From the NCBI RefSeq assembly GCF_024297145.1, contig NZ_JANCTC010000004.1:124001-188000 (forward strand): a stretch of DNA of 64,000 nt. Reading direction: 5' to 3'. Under the pieces are notes generated by a model. The model did no database searches. It saw only the letters and a list, made by a program, of their open reading frames with translations, and had not been told where the DNA came from. The stretch is from Mesorhizobium sp. LMG 17147 (GTDB lineage Bacteria; Pseudomonadota; Alphaproteobacteria; Rhizobiales; Rhizobiaceae). Positions within the stretch are counted from its first letter, which is position 1. The number at the start of each line of letters is the position of its first letter. Below are positions 49,285-59,688 of the stretch, piece by piece. Both the position numbers and the translations under genes were made by a program.

Positions 49285-49302
49285 GCAGCTGAGTTCATTT
49301 GC

Positions 49303-49330
49303 AAAAGGCCGCCGGAAGGGCGGCCTTTTT
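49303..49330 (+). terminator. Rho-independent terminator after ldtP
   Basis: The GC-rich stem GGCCGCC/GGGCGGCC is followed by TTTTT and preceded by AAAA. It lies 18 bp after the ldtP stop. Confidence 0.88.
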
Positions 49331-49722
49331 CGTTGCCGGGTCTTTCGCGACAAGCTTCGCTGGGCCGATCGCCGGACGGCTGCCCTTCCTGTGGATCTGG
49401 GTCGGCGACATCGCGACGCGCGTCTCGGCGCGATTACACAAGCGCAAGGCCGAGCCGTTCGGACTGCGCGTCCGGATCGCCGGCTCTGTTGCCGGCGTGC
49501 GCGGCGCCATCACGCCGGCCAGATCAACGACCATACGACGCAGGCGCTGTTCACCGAGATCACGCTCACCGAAGCCTGCCGGCCCTTCAGCAGGGCAAGG
49601 AAATAGAGGCCGCCACTCTCTCTGGCGCAATCCGGCCAGCAAATTTCGCGCAGCAAACGTGGCGGGCCGAAAGCAACTGTGTTAATGGCGCGACAGACCC
49701 CGAACCTTGAGGATTTCAGCCC
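49331..49722. other. Intergenic region between ldtP and glyA
   Basis: No convincing gene is present. A plus-strand frame (LPFLWIWVGDIATRVSARLH) appears plausible for about 60 residues but loses coding character afterwards and has no ribosome site; it could be a decayed gene. It also contains the glyA leader. Confidence 0.45.
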
Positions 49723-51036
49723 ATGGCAACAGCAGCGGCAGTGTCGAACAAATTCGAATCCTTCTTCGAAACCACGCTTGCCGATGCCGATCCCGAGATT
49801 TTCGGCGCGATCCGCAACGAACTCGGTCGCCAGCGCCATGAGATCGAGCTGATTGCCTCGGAAAACATCGTCTCGCGCGCCGTGCTCGAGGCGCAAGGGT
49901 CGATCATGACCAACAAATATGCCGAGGGCTATCCGGGCAAGCGCTACTATGGCGGCTGCCAATTCGTCGATGTCGCCGAGGAACTGGCCATCGAACGCGC
50001 GAAAAAGCTGTTCGGCTGCAACTTCGCCAACGTCCAGCCGAATTCCGGCAGCCAGATGAACCAGGCGGTGTTCCTGGCGCTGCTGCAGCCCGGCGACACC
50101 TTTATGGGCCTCGACCTCAATTCCGGCGGGCACCTGACGCATGGCTCGCCGGTCAATATGAGCGGCAAATGGTTCAAGGTCGTCTCCTATGGCGTGCGCC
50201 GGGACGATCATCTGCTCGACATGGACGCGATCGAGAAGACCGCCCATGAGACCAGGCCGAAGCTGATCCTGGCCGGCGGCACAGCCTATTCACGTGTCTG
50301 GGACTGGAAGCGTTTTCGCGAGATCGCCGATTCGATCGGCGCCTATCTGATGGTCGATATGGCTCATATCGCCGGACTGGTCGCCGGTGGCATGCATCCG
50401 TCGCCGCTGCCGCATGCCCATGTGGTCACCACCACGACGCACAAGTCGCTGCGCGGCCCGCGCGGCGGCATGATCCTGTGCAATGACGAGGACATTGCCA
50501 AGAAGATGAATTCGGCCGTGTTCCCCGGCCTGCAGGGCGGACCGCTGATGCATGTCATCGCGGCCAAGGCCGTGGCCCTGGGCGAGGCGCTGAAGCCAAG
50601 CTTCAAGGTCTATGCAGAGAGCGTTGTCGCCAATGCCAAGGCACTGGCCTCCAGCCTGCAGGAAACCGGTCTCGACATCGTCTCCGGCGGCACTGACAAC
50701 CATCTGATGTTGGTCGACCTGCGCCCCAAGAACGCCACCGGGAAGCGCGCCGAGGCTGCCCTTGGCCGCGCCAACATCACCTGCAACAAGAACGGCATCC
50801 CCTTCGACCCCGAAAAGCCTTTCGTCACCTCGGGCGTTCGGCTTGGCACGCCGGCTGGCACCACGCGCGGCTTCGGCCAAGCTGAGTTCCGCGAGATTGG
50901 CAAGCTGATCGCCGAGGTGCTGGATGGACTGAAAGTCGCCAATTCCGACGATGGCAATGCGGCCGTCGAGGCAGTTGTGAAGACCAAGGTGGCGGCATTG
51001 ACGGATCGTTTTCCGCTTTACCCGTATCTTGGTTGA
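49723..51036 (+). CDS. glyA: Serine hydroxymethyltransferase
   Basis: This 437-residue PLP enzyme converts serine and tetrahydrofolate to glycine and methylene-THF. It has the PLP Lys in [20 protein letters not shown], the substrate-site [19 protein letters not shown] and the [20 protein letters not shown] block. The length is standard. The gene is followed by an exported-protein gene about 70 bp downstream on the same strand. Confidence 0.97.
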   Translation: MATAAAVSNKFESFFETTLADADPEIFGAIRNELGRQRHEIELIASENIVSRAVLEAQGSIMTNKYAEGYPGKRYYGGCQFVDVAEELAIERAKKLFGCNFANVQPNSGSQMNQAVFLALLQPGDTFMGLDLNSGGHLTHGSPVNMSGKWFKVVSYGVRRDDHLLDMDAIEKTAHETRPKLILAGGTAYSRVWDWKRFREIADSIGAYLMVDMAHIAGLVAGGMHPSPLPHAHVVTTTTHKSLRGPRGGMILCNDEDIAKKMNSAVFPGLQGGPLMHVIAAKAVALGEALKPSFKVYAESVVANAKALASSLQETGLDIVSGGTDNHLMLVDLRPKNATGKRAEAALGRANITCNKNGIPFDPEKPFVTSGVRLGTPAGTTRGFGQAEFREIGKLIAEVLDGLKVANSDDGNAAVEAVVKTKVAALTDRFPLYPYLG

Positions 51037-51105
51037 CCGACGCCGAGTGTCCTCCATGTGCGCGACAATCCCGGTGCGACAGCAAGGCACCTGCGGAGAA
51101 GCTCA

Positions 51106-51684
51106 ATGATGCAAACTTTCCGTGTCGCCGGCTTTGGTGCCTTGCTGGCATCGGCCATTTTGCAGCTGTCCGGCCTCGCCTTGGCGCAGACCGAGCCGAC
51201 GCCGGCAGCGCCAAGGACAGAGACCTTCGGCAGGTGGTCCACCACGATGGACGAGGTCAACACCGGTGAGGATGTGCGCAAGACCTGCGCCGCCTCGACC
51301 GTCTTTTTCGACGCTAACGGGACCAGCGGCACCCTTACGCTGGCCATCTCGAATGGCGACGTACTGCCACCGGCAGGCTATCCGAGCCTCATCATCGCCG
51401 TGAGAAACAGTGACTTGCCCAAAGGTGACAACGTCCCGGCGGTGTTTCGCGACGTTAACGACAAGATCAAGGCTGGTTTTCGTCCTATCGCCGACGGACA
51501 GTGGATGATGGACAACAAGCCCGAGACCACGCTTGCCATACTGCGTGCCATGCGCCGTACGAGCGCCCTCGATGTCAGCTTCGCCGACAAGCCGGTCGCG
51601 ACCATATCGATGGACGGCTTCACCAAAGCCTATCGCTATCTCGGCACGTCCTGCGGCTTCCCGACCGGCGACGTCGCTCCCTGA
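51106..51684 (+). CDS. Exported protein, 192 aa
   Basis: A signal peptide (MMQTFRVAGFGALLASAILQ, cleavage near ALA/QTE) precedes a 165-residue mature protein with a beta-rich pattern, including FGRWSTTMDEVNTGEDVRKT, a Cys in TCAAST and another in LGTSCGFP near the end. The pattern resembles invasion-associated locus B (IalB)-type proteins of alphaproteobacteria, but this is tentative. GGAGAAG precedes ATG 51106. It lies between glyA and nrdR on the same strand. Confidence 0.7.
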   Translation: MMQTFRVAGFGALLASAILQLSGLALAQTEPTPAAPRTETFGRWSTTMDEVNTGEDVRKTCAASTVFFDANGTSGTLTLAISNGDVLPPAGYPSLIIAVRNSDLPKGDNVPAVFRDVNDKIKAGFRPIADGQWMMDNKPETTLAILRAMRRTSALDVSFADKPVATISMDGFTKAYRYLGTSCGFPTGDVAP

Positions 51685-51837
51685 TTGGCGTATTGCCGTC
51701 CAACTGATTGCCACTCTCGCAATTTTCCTCGTCCCTCTCTATCTCTGAGGCGCGATCGGTCATCGGCCATACTTTGCCATCGTGGCAAAAACCTCTAAGC
51801 CTTTCGCTCCACGAGAATCGCGAACCGAAGGCCCTCC

Positions 51838-52347
51838 ATGCGCTGTCCCTACTGTCAGTCCGAAGATACGCAGGTGAAGGATTCACGCCCCGCCGAAGAC
51901 GGCGCGGCGATCCGCAGGCGGCGCGTCTGCCCGGATTGCGGCGGCCGTTTTACCACGTTCGAGCGGGTACAGCTGCGCGATCTCGTCGTCGTGAAGAAGT
52001 CTGGACGCAAGGTGCCGTTCGACCGCGACAAGCTGCTGCGCTCGGTCGAGATCGCGGTACGCAAGCGCAATGTCGATCCCGAGCGCATCGACCGGGCCGT
52101 GACCGGCATCGTGCGCCAGCTCGAAAGCTCGGGCGAGACCGAAGTGGCTTCTGGCGAAGTCGGCCGGCTGGTCATGGAGGCGCTTAAGTCGCTCGATGAT
52201 GTCGCCTATGTGCGCTTTGCCTCCGTCTACCGCAATTTCCGCGAGGCCAAGGATTTCCACGACGTATTGGGCGAACTCAAAGGCGACGAGCTCAAAACCG
52301 ACGAGCCCAGGGGCGAAGAGCTGAAGAGCGAAGAGGACGCCAGCTGA
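51838..52347 (+). CDS. nrdR: Transcriptional repressor NrdR
   Basis: The 169-residue repressor controls ribonucleotide reductase genes. It has an N-terminal zinc ribbon ([20 protein letters not shown] followed by [14 protein letters not shown]), and an ATP-cone domain starting [20 protein letters not shown] and ending [21 protein letters not shown] short low-complexity tail rich in Glu, Lys and Asp is added. It is the first gene of the nrdR-rib-nusB run; ribD starts 2 bp after its stop, an arrangement widespread in proteobacteria. Confidence 0.96.
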   Translation: MRCPYCQSEDTQVKDSRPAEDGAAIRRRRVCPDCGGRFTTFERVQLRDLVVVKKSGRKVPFDRDKLLRSVEIAVRKRNVDPERIDRAVTGIVRQLESSGETEVASGEVGRLVMEALKSLDDVAYVRFASVYRNFREAKDFHDVLGELKGDELKTDEPRGEELKSEEDAS

Positions 52348-52349
52348 GC

Positions 52350-53480
52350 ATGGCAGGGTCCGAACGCAGCACGGCTGAGCAAGAGCTCCTCGATCGCCGC
52401 TATATGGCGGCAGCCCTCAGGCTGTCGCGCAAGAATGCCGGCCGGACCTCGACCAATCCTTCCGTCGGCACGCTGATCGTACGGGATGACGGCAACGGGC
52501 CGATGATCGTCGGCAGCGGCGTCACCGCCGTCGGCGGCCGGCCGCATGCCGAGACCGAGGCTTTGGCAGAGGCCGGCGAACTGGCGCGCGGCGCCACCGC
52601 CTATGTAACGCTGGAGCCCTGCGCCCATCACGGCCGCACGCCGCCTTGCGCCAATGCCCTGGTCAGTGCCGGCGTGGCGCGTGTGGTCGGCGCTGCCAGC
52701 GATCCGGACCCGCGTGTTTCCGGCAAGGGCTATGCAATCTTGCGTGCCGCTGGGGTCGAAGTGGTGGAAAAAGTGCTGGCGGCCGATGCCGCGGAGCAGA
52801 TGGCCGGCTATTTGATTCGATCTCTGAAAAAACGCCCGGAAGTGATCCTGAAGCTTGCGCTTTCAAGCGACAACAAGATCGGCGTGAGAGGCGAGGGACA
52901 GGTCTCCATCACCGGCGATATCGCCCGGCGCGAAGTCTATCTGACGCGCGCCGAAGCCGATGGCATATTGATCGGCATCGGCACGGCACTGGAGGACGAT
53001 CCGGCGCTGACGGTTAGGCTTCCGGGACTGGAGAGCCGTTCGCCGGCGCGCATCGTGCTCGACCGCCAGATCAGGCTACCCGAGACTTCGAAACTGGTCG
53101 CCGGCGTCGACCGTGTGCCGCTCTATATCGCTGCCTGCGCCGAGGCCGATCCGCACCGGCGCGCCGCGCTTGAACGCGCCGGCGTTCGCTTTATCGGCAT
53201 CGAGACGTATGAAGGCGATATTGCGCTGCCGGAACTGCTCGAGGATCTGGCGGCGCTCGGCATGGCCAGTCTCCTGGTCGAGGGCGGGGCGAGGGTGGCT
53301 AAGGCGTTCCTCGACGAACAACTGGTCGATCGTATCGTGCTGTTTCAGGGGCCGGACGCGATCGGCGAGGGCGGCATTGTATCGCCAATCGATGCCAACA
53401 ATATCCCGCCGGGATTTCGCAAATTGCGCAACATGCGTTTCGGCGAAGACACATATGCGGAATGGATAAGAGACATCTAG
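52350..53480 (+). CDS. ribD: Riboflavin biosynthesis protein RibD (deaminase/reductase)
   Basis: This 376-residue bifunctional enzyme performs the pyrimidine deaminase and sugar-reductase steps of riboflavin synthesis. The deaminase zinc site is present (PHAETEALAEAGE with HAE, then PCAHHGRTPPCANAL) in the first 150 residues. The reductase domain follows with LSSDNKIGVRGEGQVSITGD and LVEGGARVAKAFL. It directly follows nrdR and is followed by ribE. Confidence 0.95.
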   Translation: MAGSERSTAEQELLDRRYMAAALRLSRKNAGRTSTNPSVGTLIVRDDGNGPMIVGSGVTAVGGRPHAETEALAEAGELARGATAYVTLEPCAHHGRTPPCANALVSAGVARVVGAASDPDPRVSGKGYAILRAAGVEVVEKVLAADAAEQMAGYLIRSLKKRPEVILKLALSSDNKIGVRGEGQVSITGDIARREVYLTRAEADGILIGIGTALEDDPALTVRLPGLESRSPARIVLDRQIRLPETSKLVAGVDRVPLYIAACAEADPHRRAALERAGVRFIGIETYEGDIALPELLEDLAALGMASLLVEGGARVAKAFLDEQLVDRIVLFQGPDAIGEGGIVSPIDANNIPPGFRKLRNMRFGEDTYAEWIRDI

Positions 53481-53520
53481 GACCGAACTGATGTTCACGG
53501 GGCCAAACTAATGTTCACCG
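53481..53520 (+). repeat. 20-bp imperfect tandem duplication over the ribE start
   Basis: Bases 53481-53500 and 53501-53520 match at 16 of 20 positions, each containing ATGTTCAC. The upstream copy makes a mini-frame MFTGPN ending in a stop that overlaps the true ribE ATG as TAATG. Confidence 0.7.
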
Positions 53521-54128
53521 GAATCGTCACCGATGTCGGCACCGTCGCTGCCGTGAAGCCGCTCAGGGAAGGCGTCGGTTTGCGTATCGACACCGCCTAC
53601 GATCCGCGGACCATTGCCATCGGCGCTTCGATTTCCTGTGGCGGCGTCTGTCTGACGGTAACGGGACTGCCGGAAGACGGCGCCAACGCACGGTGGTTCG
53701 AGGTCGAGGCCTGGGAAGAAGCACTCAGACTGACGACAGCTATGGCCTGGAAATCCGGCACGAGGATCAATCTGGAGCGGGCGCTGAAGATCGGCGACGA
53801 ACTCGGTGGCCACATTGTATCAGGCCATGTCGATGGCATGGCCGAGATCGTGGCCCGCAAGGAGGAGGGTGACGCCGTGCGCTTTACCCTGGAAGCACCG
53901 CGCGGGCTTGCCAAATTCATCGCCCCCAAGGGTTCCGTCGCACTCGACGGCACTTCGCTCACCGTCAACAAGGTCGAAGGCACCCGCTTCGACGTGCTGT
54001 TGATCCATCATTCGCTGACCGTCACCACCTGGGGCGAACGCCAGGTCGGCGACTGGGTCAATCTCGAGATCGACACCATGGCCCGCTACGCCGCGCGGCT
54101 GATGGAGGCGGCGAAGGAGGGGCTTTGA
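53511..54128 (+). CDS. ribE: Riboflavin synthase alpha subunit
   Basis: This 205-residue enzyme dismutates two lumazines to riboflavin. Two lumazine-binding repeats are visible: MFTGIVTDVGTVAAVK...GASISCGGVCLTV and the second starting GGHIVSGHVDGMAEI...SVALDGTSLTVNKV. It follows ribD by 30 bp. An upstream mini-frame beginning MFTG overlaps the start (see the 53481 duplication), so initiation may be coupled to it. ribH follows after 130 bp. Confidence 0.95.
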   Translation: MFTGIVTDVGTVAAVKPLREGVGLRIDTAYDPRTIAIGASISCGGVCLTVTGLPEDGANARWFEVEAWEEALRLTTAMAWKSGTRINLERALKIGDELGGHIVSGHVDGMAEIVARKEEGDAVRFTLEAPRGLAKFIAPKGSVALDGTSLTVNKVEGTRFDVLLIHHSLTVTTWGERQVGDWVNLEIDTMARYAARLMEAAKEGL

Positions 54129-54257
54129 GGCGGTCGTCCATAAAGCCCATTCCCTGATGCACCGCCACCGGGTTGGCCTTGAAAGTTCCTTCGGCAATCT
54201 TCCGCTTGCGATCAAACCGGCTTCGGCCTAAGTCACCGGCGATCCCCGGAGACATCT

Positions 54258-54752
54258 ATGGCAGGCACATCCCAACACGGCAAAGCGTTCATCCGTCCGA
54301 AGAAGAAGGCACACCTTCTTGTCATCGAGGCGCGCTTTCACGACGATCTTGCCGACGCGCTGCTCGAAGGCGCGACCAGTGCGCTCGACGAAGCGGGCGC
54401 GACATACGATGTCGTCACCGTTCCTGGCTCGCTCGAAATCCCCGCCGTGATTTCCTTCGCGCTCGACGGTGCCTCCGAGGGCGGGACGAACTATGACGGT
54501 TTCGTCGCCCTCGGCACAGTCATCCGCGGCGACACCTATCATTTCGAGATCGTCGCCAATGAATCCAGCCGTGCCCTGATGGACCTGTCCGTGCAGGATT
54601 CGGTCTGTATCGGCAACGGCATCCTGACCACCGAAAACGACGAACAGGCGTGGACACGGGCCAGGCGTTCGGAAGGCGACAAGGGCGGCTTTGCGGCGCG
54701 TGCGGCGCTGGCCATGATCGCTCTAAAGGAACAGCTGGGAGAGCGAACGTGA
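54258..54752 (+). CDS. ribH: 6,7-dimethyl-8-ribityllumazine synthase
   Basis: The 164-residue enzyme makes the lumazine precursor of riboflavin. Recognisable blocks are [37 protein letters not shown] with the conserved His, and [20 protein letters not shown]. It ends by a 4-bp overlap with nusB, the usual ribH-nusB coupling. No FMN riboswitch was recognised upstream. Confidence 0.95.
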   Translation: MAGTSQHGKAFIRPKKKAHLLVIEARFHDDLADALLEGATSALDEAGATYDVVTVPGSLEIPAVISFALDGASEGGTNYDGFVALGTVIRGDTYHFEIVANESSRALMDLSVQDSVCIGNGILTTENDEQAWTRARRSEGDKGGFAARAALAMIALKEQLGERT

Positions 54753-55249
54753 GCGAACCTGCTTCGCCCGGCCAGCCTGCGGGTCGCCATGCCAACAAGC
54801 GCGGTGCAGCCCGTCTGGCCGCTGTACAGGCGCTCTACCAGATGGATGTCGCCGGCAGCGGCGTGTTTGAGATCACCGCCGAATACGAGGCGTTCAGGCT
54901 CGGAAAGGAAGTCGACGGCGCGCTCTATCGCGAAGCCGATGCGCAATGGTTTCGCGCCATTCTTGCAGGCGTCGTCGAGCACCAGAAGACCATCGATCCG
55001 ATCATCCGACAGGCACTGACCGAGGACTGGCCTCTATCGAGGCTCGATTCCACATTGCGCGCCATATTGCGCGCCGGCGTCTACGAGCTGATGCAGCGCG
55101 AGGACGTGCCGGTGGCGGTCATCGTCTCCGAGTATGTCGACATCGCCAAGGCATTTTACGAGGACGACGAGCCGAAACTGGTCAATGCCGTGCTTGATCG
55201 CGTGTCGCGCCGGGTGCGCGGCGAGGGCCGCGGCAAGGACGCCTCATGA
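54749..55249 (+). CDS. nusB: Transcription antitermination factor NusB
   Basis: This 166-residue all-helical protein binds BoxA RNA with NusE in ribosomal RNA antitermination. It has [20 protein letters not shown] at the start and the C-terminal [20 protein letters not shown] and [20 protein letters not shown] blocks. The start is GTG 54749, overlapping the ribH stop. The C-terminus overlaps the following MFS start by 4 bp. Confidence 0.95.
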   Translation: MSEPASPGQPAGRHANKRGAARLAAVQALYQMDVAGSGVFEITAEYEAFRLGKEVDGALYREADAQWFRAILAGVVEHQKTIDPIIRQALTEDWPLSRLDSTLRAILRAGVYELMQREDVPVAVIVSEYVDIAKAFYEDDEPKLVNAVLDRVSRRVRGEGRGKDAS

Positions 55250-56463
55250 CCGCCGTCGTCGCCGTTGAGGCGGGCAAGGAAGCGCGTCGCACCGCCTTCA
55301 TCCTCGCAGCCTCGCAGGCGATCATTGGCTCGGCCGCACCCATCGCCATTTCCATGGGCGGATTGGCCGGGCAGTATCTGCTCGACGCTGACAAGTCGCT
55401 GGCAACCGCGCCGATCACCGGCTTCAATGTCGGCGTGGCACTCGGTTCCCTGCCGGCCGCGGCGATCATCCGCCGGCTCGGCCAGCGCGACGGCTTCATG
55501 ACCGGAACGGCGGTGACAGCGCTTGGCGGCCTGATCGCCACGCTGGCGCTGTTTCATCCCAGCTTCTGGCTGTTCGCTTTCGGCTTGGCCGTGATCGGGA
55601 TCGGGGGCGCCTTCGTCCAGCAATTCCGCTTTGCCGCCGCCGACAATGCTCCGCCTGAATTCAAGGCGCGTGCTATCTCCTTCGTGCTGGCCGGCGGCAT
55701 CGTCACCGCCATACTCGGGCCGCAGATCGTCATCTTCACCGGCGATCTGTTCTCGCCGGTGAAGTTTGCCGGCTCGTTTGCGTCCATCCTGGTGCTGGCG
55801 GCGGTCGGCGCCGCCATTCTCTCTTTGTTGCGTATCCCAGCCAAGGCAACCGAGAAGGTGGAAATTTCCGACGGCGACGCCAGGCCGCTCTCAGAAATCG
55901 TCACCAGGCCACGCTTCGTCGCGGCGTTGTTTTGCGCCATCGGCAGCTACGCACTGATGAGCTTCGTCATGACCGGCGCGCCGCTGGCCATGGTCGGCTG
56001 CGGCCTTTCGACCGACGACGCCACGCTCGGCATTTCCTGGCACGTCATGGCGATGTTCGCGCCGAGCTTCTTCACGGGGTCGCTGATCCATCGTTTTGGC
56101 GCTGAACGGATCGTGGCTATCGGCCTGGTACTGCTCATTGGCTGCGGCATAGTCGCGCTGTCGGGGTTGGCACTGTGGCAGTTCTGGACGACGCTGATCC
56201 TGCTCGGCCTTGGCTGGAACTTCAGCTTCATCGGTGCCACTGCCATGGTGGCCGACAGCTACCAGCCATCCGAAAAAGGCAAGGTCCAGGGGTTCCACGA
56301 TTTCGTCCTGTTCGGCTCCGTCGCCTTCGCCTCGCTGATGTCGGGCGCGGTCTACAATGCCTGGGGCTGGGAGATGCTGAACTGGATGATTTTCCCGGTC
56401 GTCGCGCTGTGCTTCGTGGCACTGGGCGTGTTGAAGATGACGGGCTTGCGGGCGGCCAACTGA
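55246..56463 (+). CDS. MFS transporter
   Basis: A 405-residue carrier with about 12 predicted helices and MFS motif-A-like [20 protein letters not shown] in the first half, with [20 protein letters not shown] in the second. The ATG overlaps nusB by 4 bp, so it belongs to the same transcript. The phrase [20 protein letters not shown] is seen in a broad bacterial family often placed after nusB; its substrate is not known. Confidence 0.87.
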   Translation: MTAVVAVEAGKEARRTAFILAASQAIIGSAAPIAISMGGLAGQYLLDADKSLATAPITGFNVGVALGSLPAAAIIRRLGQRDGFMTGTAVTALGGLIATLALFHPSFWLFAFGLAVIGIGGAFVQQFRFAAADNAPPEFKARAISFVLAGGIVTAILGPQIVIFTGDLFSPVKFAGSFASILVLAAVGAAILSLLRIPAKATEKVEISDGDARPLSEIVTRPRFVAALFCAIGSYALMSFVMTGAPLAMVGCGLSTDDATLGISWHVMAMFAPSFFTGSLIHRFGAERIVAIGLVLLIGCGIVALSGLALWQFWTTLILLGLGWNFSFIGATAMVADSYQPSEKGKVQGFHDFVLFGSVAFASLMSGAVYNAWGWEMLNWMIFPVVALCFVALGVLKMTGLRAAN

Positions 56464-56622
56464 CGTCACGCTGTCGGGACGTCGCGGCAGCGGATTCACT
56501 CACATCCGAACAAAATTATTGCGCCCATCCCCCCTCTTATGAAACCGTGTACCCCGACGGGGCATCGAAGCCATGCTCATATGCGGCAGCCGTATTCCGG
56601 TTCACAGCAAGGGATTTGTGAG

Positions 56623-57534
56623 ATGTTTTCAATCAAGGTTCTGGCCGGCGCTGTACTAGCGCTCGGAATTACGTTTGCCTCGGCGAGTGCCCAGGTGGTG
56701 GTGTCGTCGAAGATCGACACCGAGGGCGGCGTGCTCGGCAATATCATCCAACTGGTGCTGAACGCCAATAATATCCAGACCACCGACCGTATCCAGCTCG
56801 GCGGCACGCCCGTGGTGCGCAAGGCGATTACAGCCGGCGAGATCGACATCTATCCGGAATACACCGGCAACGCCGCCTTCTTCTTCGAGAAGGCCGACGA
56901 TCCGGTGTGGAAAGACGCCGCCAAGGCCTACGAGACTGCCAAGAAGCTCGACTACGACGCCAACAAGATCGTCTGGCTGTCACCGTCACCGGCCAACAAC
57001 ACCTGGGCGATCGCCCTGCGCAAGGAGGTCGCCGATACCAATAAGCTCGTCACCCTTTCCGACTTCGGCAAATATGTCTTGGGCGGCGGCAAGGTGGTGC
57101 TGGCGGCCTCCGCCGAATTCGTCAATTCGGAGGCCGCGCTGCCCGCTTTCCAGAAGACCTATGGCTTCACGCTGAAGCCGGACCAGTTGATCACGCTGTC
57201 GGGCGGCGACACCGCGGCGACCATTGCCGCTGCGGCCAACCAGACCAACGGCGCCAACGCCGCCATGGTCTACGGCACCGACGGCGGCATCGCGCCCTCC
57301 GGCCTCGTCGTGCTTGAAGACGACAAGGGTGTGCAGCCGGTCTACCAGCCAGCGCCGATCATCCGGGAGGCGGTGCTGAAGGAGCATCCCGAAATCGAGA
57401 CGCTGCTGAAGCCGGTCTTCGCCAAGCTCGATCTCGTTACGCTGCAGGAGTTGAATGGCCGCGTGCAGGTTGGCGGCGAGCCAGTCAAGGGCGTCGCTGA
57501 GGACTTTTTGAAAAAGAACGGCTTCCTGAAGTAA
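56623..57534 (+). CDS. osmF: Osmoprotectant ABC transporter substrate-binding protein (OsmF/YehZ)
   Basis: This 303-residue periplasmic protein has a signal peptide (MFSIKVLAGAVLALGITFAS, cleavage near ASA/QVV). It shows the OpuAC-like binding fold of the ProX/OsmF group: SSKIDTEGGVLGNIIQLVLN, IDIYPEYTGNAAFFFEK and VPxxYGTDGGIAPSGLVVL-type segments. Ligands of this group include glycine betaine, choline and related compounds. ATG 56623 is chosen as the signal peptide begins there. It heads a four-gene importer. Confidence 0.92.
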   Translation: MFSIKVLAGAVLALGITFASASAQVVVSSKIDTEGGVLGNIIQLVLNANNIQTTDRIQLGGTPVVRKAITAGEIDIYPEYTGNAAFFFEKADDPVWKDAAKAYETAKKLDYDANKIVWLSPSPANNTWAIALRKEVADTNKLVTLSDFGKYVLGGGKVVLAASAEFVNSEAALPAFQKTYGFTLKPDQLITLSGGDTAATIAAAANQTNGANAAMVYGTDGGIAPSGLVVLEDDKGVQPVYQPAPIIREAVLKEHPEIETLLKPVFAKLDLVTLQELNGRVQVGGEPVKGVAEDFLKKNGFLK

Positions 57535-57577
57535 GGCGATTTCCGGCGCTCCGCTTCAAGGTGCGCCGGATCGGCCG

Positions 57578-58753
57578 ATGGGGGAGGGCGTGCGCATCCG
57601 GTTCGACAAGCTTGGCGTGGTCATCGCGGCGATATCGGCCTATGCGGCTTTCGCGGCGCCATTCGCCACCTTCCGCGCCAATCGCATCGTACCCGGCGAG
57701 GCGCGCTCGATCCTCGAATCTTTGCCCGCGGCGGTCGGTCCGCTATTGATGGCGATTGTTGTCGCAGCGGCGCTCATTGCGCTGCTGAAAACGCCGCTTG
57801 CTCTGCGCCTCGCCGCCAGTGTGGTTGCACTTGCGGCGCTGGCGCTGCTGATTGGCGTTGCCGGCAGCTTCCTGACGCCCGCCGGCAACACCTTCGCCCG
57901 TATCTCGCCGGCTTCGGGATTCTGGCTGCTTATCTTCGCCTTCACCCTTCTGCTCGCCGACGTGCTTACAAGGCTGAACCTGTCGCCGCAGGCACGGGTC
58001 GGCGTGCTTGTTGTCGCCGCAGCGGCAATCGGCCTGCTGCTCGTCTCGGGAAGCTGGAACAGCCTGTCGATCCTCAAGGAATATTTCAATCGCTCCGATA
58101 GTTTTTGGGCGGAAGGCTCCAAGCACGTGACGTTGGCGCTGGGTTCGCTGGCGGCTGCGGTGATTATCGGCCTGCCGCTCGGCATCCTCTGCCATCGCGT
58201 CGAGAAATTGCGGGCCGGCGTGCTCAACGTGCTGAACATCATCCAGACCATTCCTTCGATCGCGCTGTTCGGCCTCTTGATCGCGCCGCTCGGCTGGGTC
58301 GCTTCGCATGTGCCGGGTGCTGCCGCGCTCGGCATTCGCGGCATCGGCACAGCGCCGGCTTTCGTCGCCCTGTTCCTCTATTCGCTGCTGCCGGTGGTGG
58401 CTAATACCGTGGTCGGCCTTGCCGGTGTGCCGCGTGCCGCCAACGACGCAGCGCGCGGCATGGGCATGACCGACCGCCAGCGGCTGTTCGGTGTCGAGTT
58501 TCCGCTCGCCTTCCCGGTGATCCTCACCGGCATCCGCATCGTGCTGGTGCAGAATATCGGCCTCGCCACGATTGCCGCGTTGATCGGCGGCGGCGGCTTT
58601 GGCGTGTTCGTGTTCCAGGGAGTCGGTCAGACGGCGATGGACCTGGTGCTGCTCGGCGCCGTGCCGACGGTGGCGCTGGCCTTCGCCGCCGCGATCATCC
58701 TCGATGCAGTGATCGAAATGAGCGCCAGCAAGCGCAGGGTTGAAACGGCATGA
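57578..58753 (+). CDS. Osmoprotectant ABC transporter permease (YehY-like)
   Basis: A 391-residue permease, longer than the other permease of the operon because it has extra N-terminal helices (about 180 residues), as in YehY. The BPD transport domain contains the EAA-like loop VPRAANDAARGMGMTDRQRL followed by FGVEFPLAFPVILTGIR. It follows osmF by 43 bp and overlaps the ATPase gene by 4 bp. Confidence 0.9.
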   Translation: MGEGVRIRFDKLGVVIAAISAYAAFAAPFATFRANRIVPGEARSILESLPAAVGPLLMAIVVAAALIALLKTPLALRLAASVVALAALALLIGVAGSFLTPAGNTFARISPASGFWLLIFAFTLLLADVLTRLNLSPQARVGVLVVAAAAIGLLLVSGSWNSLSILKEYFNRSDSFWAEGSKHVTLALGSLAAAVIIGLPLGILCHRVEKLRAGVLNVLNIIQTIPSIALFGLLIAPLGWVASHVPGAAALGIRGIGTAPAFVALFLYSLLPVVANTVVGLAGVPRAANDAARGMGMTDRQRLFGVEFPLAFPVILTGIRIVLVQNIGLATIAALIGGGGFGVFVFQGVGQTAMDLVLLGAVPTVALAFAAAIILDAVIEMSASKRRVETA

Positions 58754-59688
58754 TCGAGATCGAAGGCATCACCAAGCGCTACGGCGAGACGACAGTCGTC
58801 AACGACGTGTCGATGGTACTCGAGCCGCGCAGCATCGCCGTCATCGTCGGCACCTCCGGCTCCGGCAAGACGACGCTGCTTCGCATGATCAACCGGCTGG
58901 TCGAGCCGACATCGGGCGTGATCAAGCTCGACGGCGTCGACAACCGCTCGGTGCCGGATTATGAGCTGCGCCGCAGCATAGGCTATGCCATCCAGGGCCA
59001 CGGCCTGTTTCCGCATCGCACGGTGGCGCAGAACATCGCCACTGTGCCGGTATTGCTCGGCTGGGACGCCAACCGCATCAAGGCCCGCGTCGACGAGCTG
59101 ATGACGCTATACCAGCTCGACCCGCAAGACTACGGGCCACGCTATCCGCACGAGCTTTCCGGCGGCCAGCAGCAGCGCGTCGGCGTCGCTCGGGCGCTTG
59201 CCGCGGAACCCAACGTGCTGTTGATGGATGAGCCGTTCGGGGCGCTCGATCCGATTATCCGCAACAAGGCGCAGGAGGATCTGCTGGCAATCCAGAAGCG
59301 CTTCGGCACCACCATCATCCTGGTCACCCATGACATGGAAGAGGCCGTTCACATGGGCGACAAGATCGCCGTGATGGACGGCGGCAAAGTGGTGCAATAT
59401 GCCGAGCCGGCCGAAATACTGGCGAGACCGGCCAGCGCGTTTGTCGAAACCCTGGTAGGTGCCAGCGAAAAACCGTTCCGGCTGTTGTCGCTTGGCCGGG
59501 TCCGCGACGCGGTGGAAAACGGCACCGCCGAAGGCGAGGCGATCCCCGGTGACGCCAGCCAGCGCGACGCGCTCGCCGAACTCCTGTGGTCGGGCCGCCC
59601 TGCGCTGCCGGTGACAGATACCGACGGCAAGCCGCTTGGCCGCGTCACGGTGGACGGGCTGGTTAAGCGCGCGGCGAGACCGGCATGA
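58750..59688 (+). CDS. Osmoprotectant ABC transporter ATP-binding protein (YehX-like)
   Basis: This 312-residue ATPase has Walker A (GTSGSGKTTL), the signature LSGGQQQRVGVARAL, Walker B (VLLMDEPFGALD) and the His switch (VTHDMEEAVH). A C-terminal regulatory region after residue 235 carries a CBS-like segment (SGRPALPVTDTDGKPLGRVT), typical of ProV/OpuCA-type ATPases sensing ionic strength. It overlaps the genes on both sides by 4 bp. Confidence 0.94.
   Translation: MIEIEGITKRYGETTVVNDVSMVLEPRSIAVIVGTSGSGKTTLLRMINRLVEPTSGVIKLDGVDNRSVPDYELRRSIGYAIQGHGLFPHRTVAQNIATVPVLLGWDANRIKARVDELMTLYQLDPQDYGPRYPHELSGGQQQRVGVARALAAEPNVLLMDEPFGALDPIIRNKAQEDLLAIQKRFGTTIILVTHDMEEAVHMGDKIAVMDGGKVVQYAEPAEILARPASAFVETLVGASEKPFRLLSLGRVRDAVENGTAEGEAIPGDASQRDALAELLWSGRPALPVTDTDGKPLGRVTVDGLVKRAARPA

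Noticed and set aside
49226..49685. Plus-strand frames between ldtP and glyA
   Set aside because: They overlap the ldtP terminator or lack coding character beyond about 60 residues and have no ribosome site.
54129..54257. FMN riboswitch upstream of ribH
   Set aside because: The gap is only 129 bp and none of the conserved FMN aptamer segments could be recognised.
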